Translations under genes and position numbers: made by a program
The notes under the pieces: generated by a model
The model's database searches: none
Told to the model about the DNA's origin: nothing
What the model saw: only the letters and a program-made list of their open reading frames with translations
In this document: in pieces, positions 4,234 to 5,300 of the stretch
Layout of the letters: every line of letters starts with the position of its first letter
Numbering within the stretch: position 1 is the first letter of the stretch
DNA from: an uncultured Alphaproteobacteria bacterium
GTDB lineage: Bacteria > Pseudomonadota > Alphaproteobacteria > UBA7887
Direction: 5' to 3'
Length of the DNA stretch: 5,300 bases
Assembly: GCA_913044255.1 (NCBI GenBank)
Contig: CAJWOI010000220.1
Location: 1 to 5,300, forward strand

Positions 4234-5300
4234 CTTCCAATTCTATTAAAGCCCTCTAAATCGAGATCATCACGTTCAAGGGCATCTATGATAGCCTGGG
4301 TAACATCCCCCGTAGTCCCGGCGCCGCCAAGGTCACGGGTCAAGACTTCATTGGCCTTCGCGACCTCCGCGACTGCTGCCAACAGTCGCGACGACGCCAC
4401 TTTTTCACCCAAATGTGAACACATCATTGCTCCGGACCATATCGCTGCAATCGGATTTGCGATACCTGAACCAACGATATCAGGTGCAGATCCGTGAACA
4501 GGTTCAAACATTGAAGGGTTGTTGCCACTTGGATCCAAATTGCCACTAGCCGCGATTCCTAAACTACCAACCAAAGCCGCCGCTAAGTCCGACAAGATGT
4601 CGCCATGTAAATTACTCGCAACAATTACATCAAGCGAGCTAGGATTCAGAACCATGCGAGCCGTGGCCGCATCAACGAGCACCTTATCCGTTCTAACATC
4701 CGGGTACTCTTGCGCGAGCTGGACGAATATCTCATCCCATAGAACCATACCAAAGCGTTGGGCATTTGATTTGGTGACGCATGTCAGGTGTTTTTCTGAA
4801 CGAGTGCGAGCAAGGTCAAAGGCAAAACGTTGAATTCGTTCTACCCCGACACGGCTAAACAAGGATGCATCAATTGCGACCTCCTCAGCAAATCCTCGAT
4901 GGCTCCTGCCTCCAACTCCGGCATATTCCCCTTCGGAATTCTCTCGAACCATCACCCAATTTATTTTATTAGATAATTCCTCACGTAACGGGCTACGGAC
5001 GCCGGGCAACATGGCGGCAGGTCGTACATTTGCGTATAAGCCGAATCCCTGGCAGATCACCAGCCGGAGGCCCCAAAGCGTGACATCATCAGGAATTTCG
5101 TTATCACCTACCGCCCCAAAATAAATCGAGTCGAAACCATGCAGGATTTTGAGCGCGTTTTCTGGCATCATTTGTCCATGAGCACGATAATAGCCCGATC
5201 CCCAAGGAAAACGCTCCACAAGGAACTCAAACCCGATGTATTTGGCCACGGCGTCAAGGCACTTCAGGCCAGACTCCATGACCTCAGGCCCTATTCCATC
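4230..5300 (-). CDS. Tartrate/D-malate dehydrogenase-type (TtuC/DmlA-like) enzyme, N-terminus outside window
   Basis: It belongs to the isopropylmalate/isocitrate dehydrogenase superfamily of NAD- and Mg/Mn-dependent oxidative decarboxylases acting on 2-hydroxy diacids. Codons upstream of the Met at 5277-5279 stay open and read DGIGPEV, the second part of the N-terminal GDGIGPEV motif, so that Met is internal and only about 10 residues are missing. Numbering from it, WGSGYYRAHG (26-35), GAVGDNEIPDDVTLWG (55-70) and ENSEGEYAGVGGR (113-125) fit the TtuC/DmlA branch better than LeuB. Catalytic residues are present: R86, R112, Y119, K170, and metal ligands D203, D227 and D231. EPVHGSAPDI (259-268) binds NAD. 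The position matching the first LeuB substrate arginine is Cys76. Likely substrates are tartrate, D-malate or a related 3-substituted malate, which sequence cannot settle. The gene converges on the FAD oxidoreductase, 48 bp apart. Its TGA lies inside the palindrome at 4221-4233. Confidence 0.88.
   Translation of the reverse strand, partial: DGIGPEVMESGLKCLDAVAKYIGFEFLVERFPWGSGYYRAHGQMMPENALKILHGFDSIYFGAVGDNEIPDDVTLWGLRLVICQGFGLYANVRPAAMLPGVRSPLREELSNKINWVMVRENSEGEYAGVGGRSHRGFAEEVAIDASLFSRVGVERIQRFAFDLARTRSEKHLTCVTKSNAQRFGMVLWDEIFVQLAQEYPDVRTDKVLVDAATARMVLNPSSLDVIVASNLHGDILSDLAAALVGSLGIAASGNLDPSGNNPSMFEPVHGSAPDIVGSGIANPIAAIWSGAMMCSHLGEKVASSRLLAAVAEVAKANEVLTRDLGGAGTTGDVTQAIIDALERDDLDLEGFNRIGS

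Noticed and set aside
4230..5279. Met at 5277-5279 as the true start of the TtuC-like gene
   Set aside because: The frame stays open upstream and encodes DGIGPEV, part of the conserved N-terminal GDGIGPEV motif, so the gene continues past 5300.
4230..5300. Naming the gene leuB (isopropylmalate dehydrogenase)
   Set aside because: The WGSGYYRAHG and IPDDVTLWG segments fit the tartrate/D-malate branch, and the first LeuB substrate arginine is replaced by Cys.

Overview
The window looks like ordinary chromosomal DNA of a proteobacterium, most likely an alphaproteobacterium. The grounds are a membrane-anchored J-domain protein whose C-terminus closely resembles Pam18/Tim14, a von Willebrand A (VWA) protein beside it, moderate GC content with dense gene packing, and catabolic dehydrogenase types common in that class. 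This placement is inferred from protein character only. No phage, insertion sequence, CRISPR array or toxin-antitoxin module is visible.

Layout, left to right. (1) Positions 1-43 hold the first codons of a minus-strand gene that leaves the window, with a very strong Shine-Dalgarno sequence. (2) Positions 44-391 are an AT-rich divergent intergenic region rich in symmetric sites: a 14-bp perfect palindrome, an exact TGTGA-N6-TCACA CRP-type site, and two copies of ACATTTTATGT 66 bp apart. (3) Positions 392-1081 (+) encode a secreted Sel1-repeat protein. (4) Positions 1091-1166 (-) are tRNA-Glu(UUC) with an encoded CCA and a textbook promoter at 1178-1206. (5) Positions 1283-2767 (-) are a two-gene operon: a soluble VWA protein first, then a membrane-anchored Pam18-like J-protein, 15 nt apart. 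(6) Positions 2768-3047 are a divergent promoter region. (7) Positions 3048-4181 (+) encode an FAD-dependent oxidoreductase of the L-2-hydroxyglutarate oxidase/dehydrogenase type, apparently translated from a leaderless or SD-less mRNA. (8) Positions 4230-5300 (-) encode a tartrate/D-malate dehydrogenase-type member of the isopropylmalate dehydrogenase superfamily, cut by the window end just short of its N-terminus.

How they may work together. The VWA/J-protein pair probably forms one functional unit at the inner membrane, with the J-domain recruiting DnaK/Hsp70. The FAD enzyme and the TtuC-like enzyme are convergent neighbours, and both belong to families that oxidise 2-hydroxy acids, so a shared catabolic theme is plausible but unproven. 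The best leads for a second look are the Pam18-like J-protein with its VWA partner, the operator-like sites in 44-391, and the arginine-to-cysteine difference from LeuB in the TtuC-like active site. No clearly new system can be demonstrated from this sequence alone.
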